DNA from: Flavobacteriales bacterium
GTDB taxonomy: Bacteria > Bacteroidota > Bacteroidia > Flavobacteriales > BACL11
Direction of reading: 5' to 3'
Assembly (NCBI GenBank): GCA_012960835.1
Contig: DUAL01000115.1
Span: forward strand, 1 to 5,923
DNA length: 5,923 bases
Below are positions 5,059-5,923 of the stretch, piece after piece. The position numbers and the translations under genes were made by a program. Position 1 is the first letter of the stretch. The number at the start of each line of letters is the position of its first letter. The notes beneath the pieces were generated by a model. That model was not told the DNA's origin. It did not search any database and saw nothing but the letters and a program-made list of their open reading frames with translations.

Positions 5059-5064
5059 ATTTTG

Positions 5065-5093
5065 CAAATTTACTACATTATTTATGAAAGCAA
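5065..5093 (-). promoter_or_regulatory. Promoter for the universal stress protein - pncC unit
   Basis: On the minus strand, TTG (5093-5091), an 18-bp spacer and TAAATTTG (5072-5065) match the Bacteroidota TTG / TAnnTTTG consensus fully. Start of transcription would be about 5058, giving a leader near 15 nt. The -33 element lies inside codons 3-4 of the divergent phosphorylase gene, so the two transcription units share control DNA. Confidence 0.65.
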
Positions 5094-5923
5094 TAAAAGA
5101 TACAGAATTAATACTTACTCCTGAAAATAAGGTTTATCACCTTAATATTTCTAAAAATGATATAGCTGACAACATTATTATTGTTGGTGATAGCGCAAGG
5201 GTGACGCAAGTTTCAAAACATTTTAGCAAAGTGGATTGTATAATTGAGAACAGAGAGTTTGTAACTCATACCGGAAAGTATAATGGTAAAAGAATTTCTG
5301 TACTTTCCACTGGAATAGGCACAGATAATATTGATATTGTTCTGAATGAATTGGATGCTGCTAAAAATATTGATTTAGAAACAAGAACGATTAATACGAA
5401 TAAAAAATTACTAAATATTATTCGTCTTGGTACTTCTGGCGCCTTACAAAAGGACATAGAAGTGGATAGTTTTATAATGGCAACTCATGGGCTTGGATTT
5501 GATGGCTTAGCTCATTTTTATAAATCTGAAAACATTATTGACATAAAGATGTCAGAAGCATTTGCAAAACACAGCAATTGGCCAAAAAATTTGGCGAATC
5601 CTTATATAGTTGGTGCGAGTGAAAAATTATTATCAAAATTCTCAGAATTCAAAAAAGGGATTACGGCAACTGCCTCTGGGTTTTACGCCCCACAAGGTAG
5701 AGAGCTTAGAATAAAGCCTACCATTGAAGACTTACATCAAAAGATGAATACTTTTCAGTTTGAAGGAAATAGAATAACTAATTTTGAAATGGAAACCTCA
5801 GCTCTTTATTTTTTAGGAAAAGCTCTTGGACACAACACCCTTACCATTTGTGCGATTATTGGCAACAGAATTACCCAAAAACAAAGCAAAGATTACAAAA
5901 AAACGGTGGATAAATTAATTCTT
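5084..5923 (+). CDS. Nucleoside phosphorylase, uridine phosphorylase-like (3' end outside window)
   Basis: 280 codons are open from ATG 5084 to the window edge with no stop; the family is about 290 residues in Bacteroidota, so only the last few residues are missing. It belongs to the PNP_UDP_1 family, which splits nucleosides with phosphate into base plus (deoxy)ribose-1-phosphate in salvage. Visible motifs: IIIVGDSARV at 31-40 (phosphate-binding GDxxR region), STGIGTDNIDIVLNEL at 75-90, IRLGTSGAL at 113-121 (RxGTSG), ASGFYAPQGRE at 197-207 (base-site region), and NFEMETSALYFLG at 233-245 (the MExE ribose-binding segment). The alternating phosphate-, ribose- and base-site order is intact. Uridine is the likeliest substrate from overall similarity, but purine nucleosides cannot be excluded. 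It is transcribed away from the stress protein gene across a 40-bp gap. Confidence 0.9.
   Translation, partial: MKAIKDTELILTPENKVYHLNISKNDIADNIIIVGDSARVTQVSKHFSKVDCIIENREFVTHTGKYNGKRISVLSTGIGTDNIDIVLNELDAAKNIDLETRTINTNKKLLNIIRLGTSGALQKDIEVDSFIMATHGLGFDGLAHFYKSENIIDIKMSEAFAKHSNWPKNLANPYIVGASEKLLSKFSEFKKGITATASGFYAPQGRELRIKPTIEDLHQKMNTFQFEGNRITNFEMETSALYFLGKALGHNTLTICAIIGNRITQKQSKDYKKTVDKLIL

Noticed and set aside
5266..5457. Minus-strand 63-codon ORF
   Set aside because: It lies antisense to the nucleoside phosphorylase, whose frame is open for 280 codons with all motifs.

Overview
The window comes from a member of the Bacteroidota, most likely a Flavobacteriia-like or marine lineage. Four things point there: an AT-rich genome with TAnnTTTG-type promoter cores and A-rich leaders instead of Shine-Dalgarno sites; the characteristic gene set cinA/pncC - rpmB - rpmG - DUF4295 - ftsY; Zn-independent L28 and L33; and a lipoprotein carrying 'GCxDxxAxNYNxxAxxDDxxC' repeats, which are common in secreted proteins of marine Bacteroidota. 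All genes lie on the minus strand except the one at the right edge.

Read right to left, in the direction of minus-strand transcription: a 40-bp divergent promoter region (5044-5083) separates a plus-strand nucleoside phosphorylase (5084 to the edge, 3' end missing) from a two-domain universal stress protein (5043-4165). A stand-alone CinA C-terminal / PncC-type NMN amidohydrolase follows 16 bp later (4148-3669), then rpmB (3611-3372) with its own promoter. A strong hairpin with a U-tract closes the rpmB unit. Two envelope genes come next: a Cys-rich repeat lipoprotein (3286-2657) and a secreted M1 zinc metallopeptidase (2628-976). The ribosomal block then resumes with rpmG (919-737) and DUF4295 (730-578, 50 codons). 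A second hairpin/U-tract is followed by a protein starting MGIFDKIKKLFKKKE, read as the start of ftsY (501 to the left edge).

The outstanding feature is the left edge. After a 31-residue basic amphipathic N-terminus, this protein runs into at least 68 uninterrupted Pro-Glu dipeptides (136 residues, 408 bp) that continue out of the window. Gene order and N-terminus indicate the SRP receptor FtsY, so the repeat would be an extreme acidic, probably rod-like replacement for the acidic A-domain between the membrane anchor and the NG GTPase. The GTPase itself is outside the window, so the identity is inferred.

Further points of interest: the envelope gene pair splits the usually adjacent rpmB-rpmG; both minus-strand terminators carry a TAnnTTTG promoter core in their hairpin loops just upstream of the next gene; and the divergent promoters at 5051-5093 overlap closely. 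I see no mobile element, CRISPR array, tRNA or rRNA, and no gene-free stretch longer than 100 bp.
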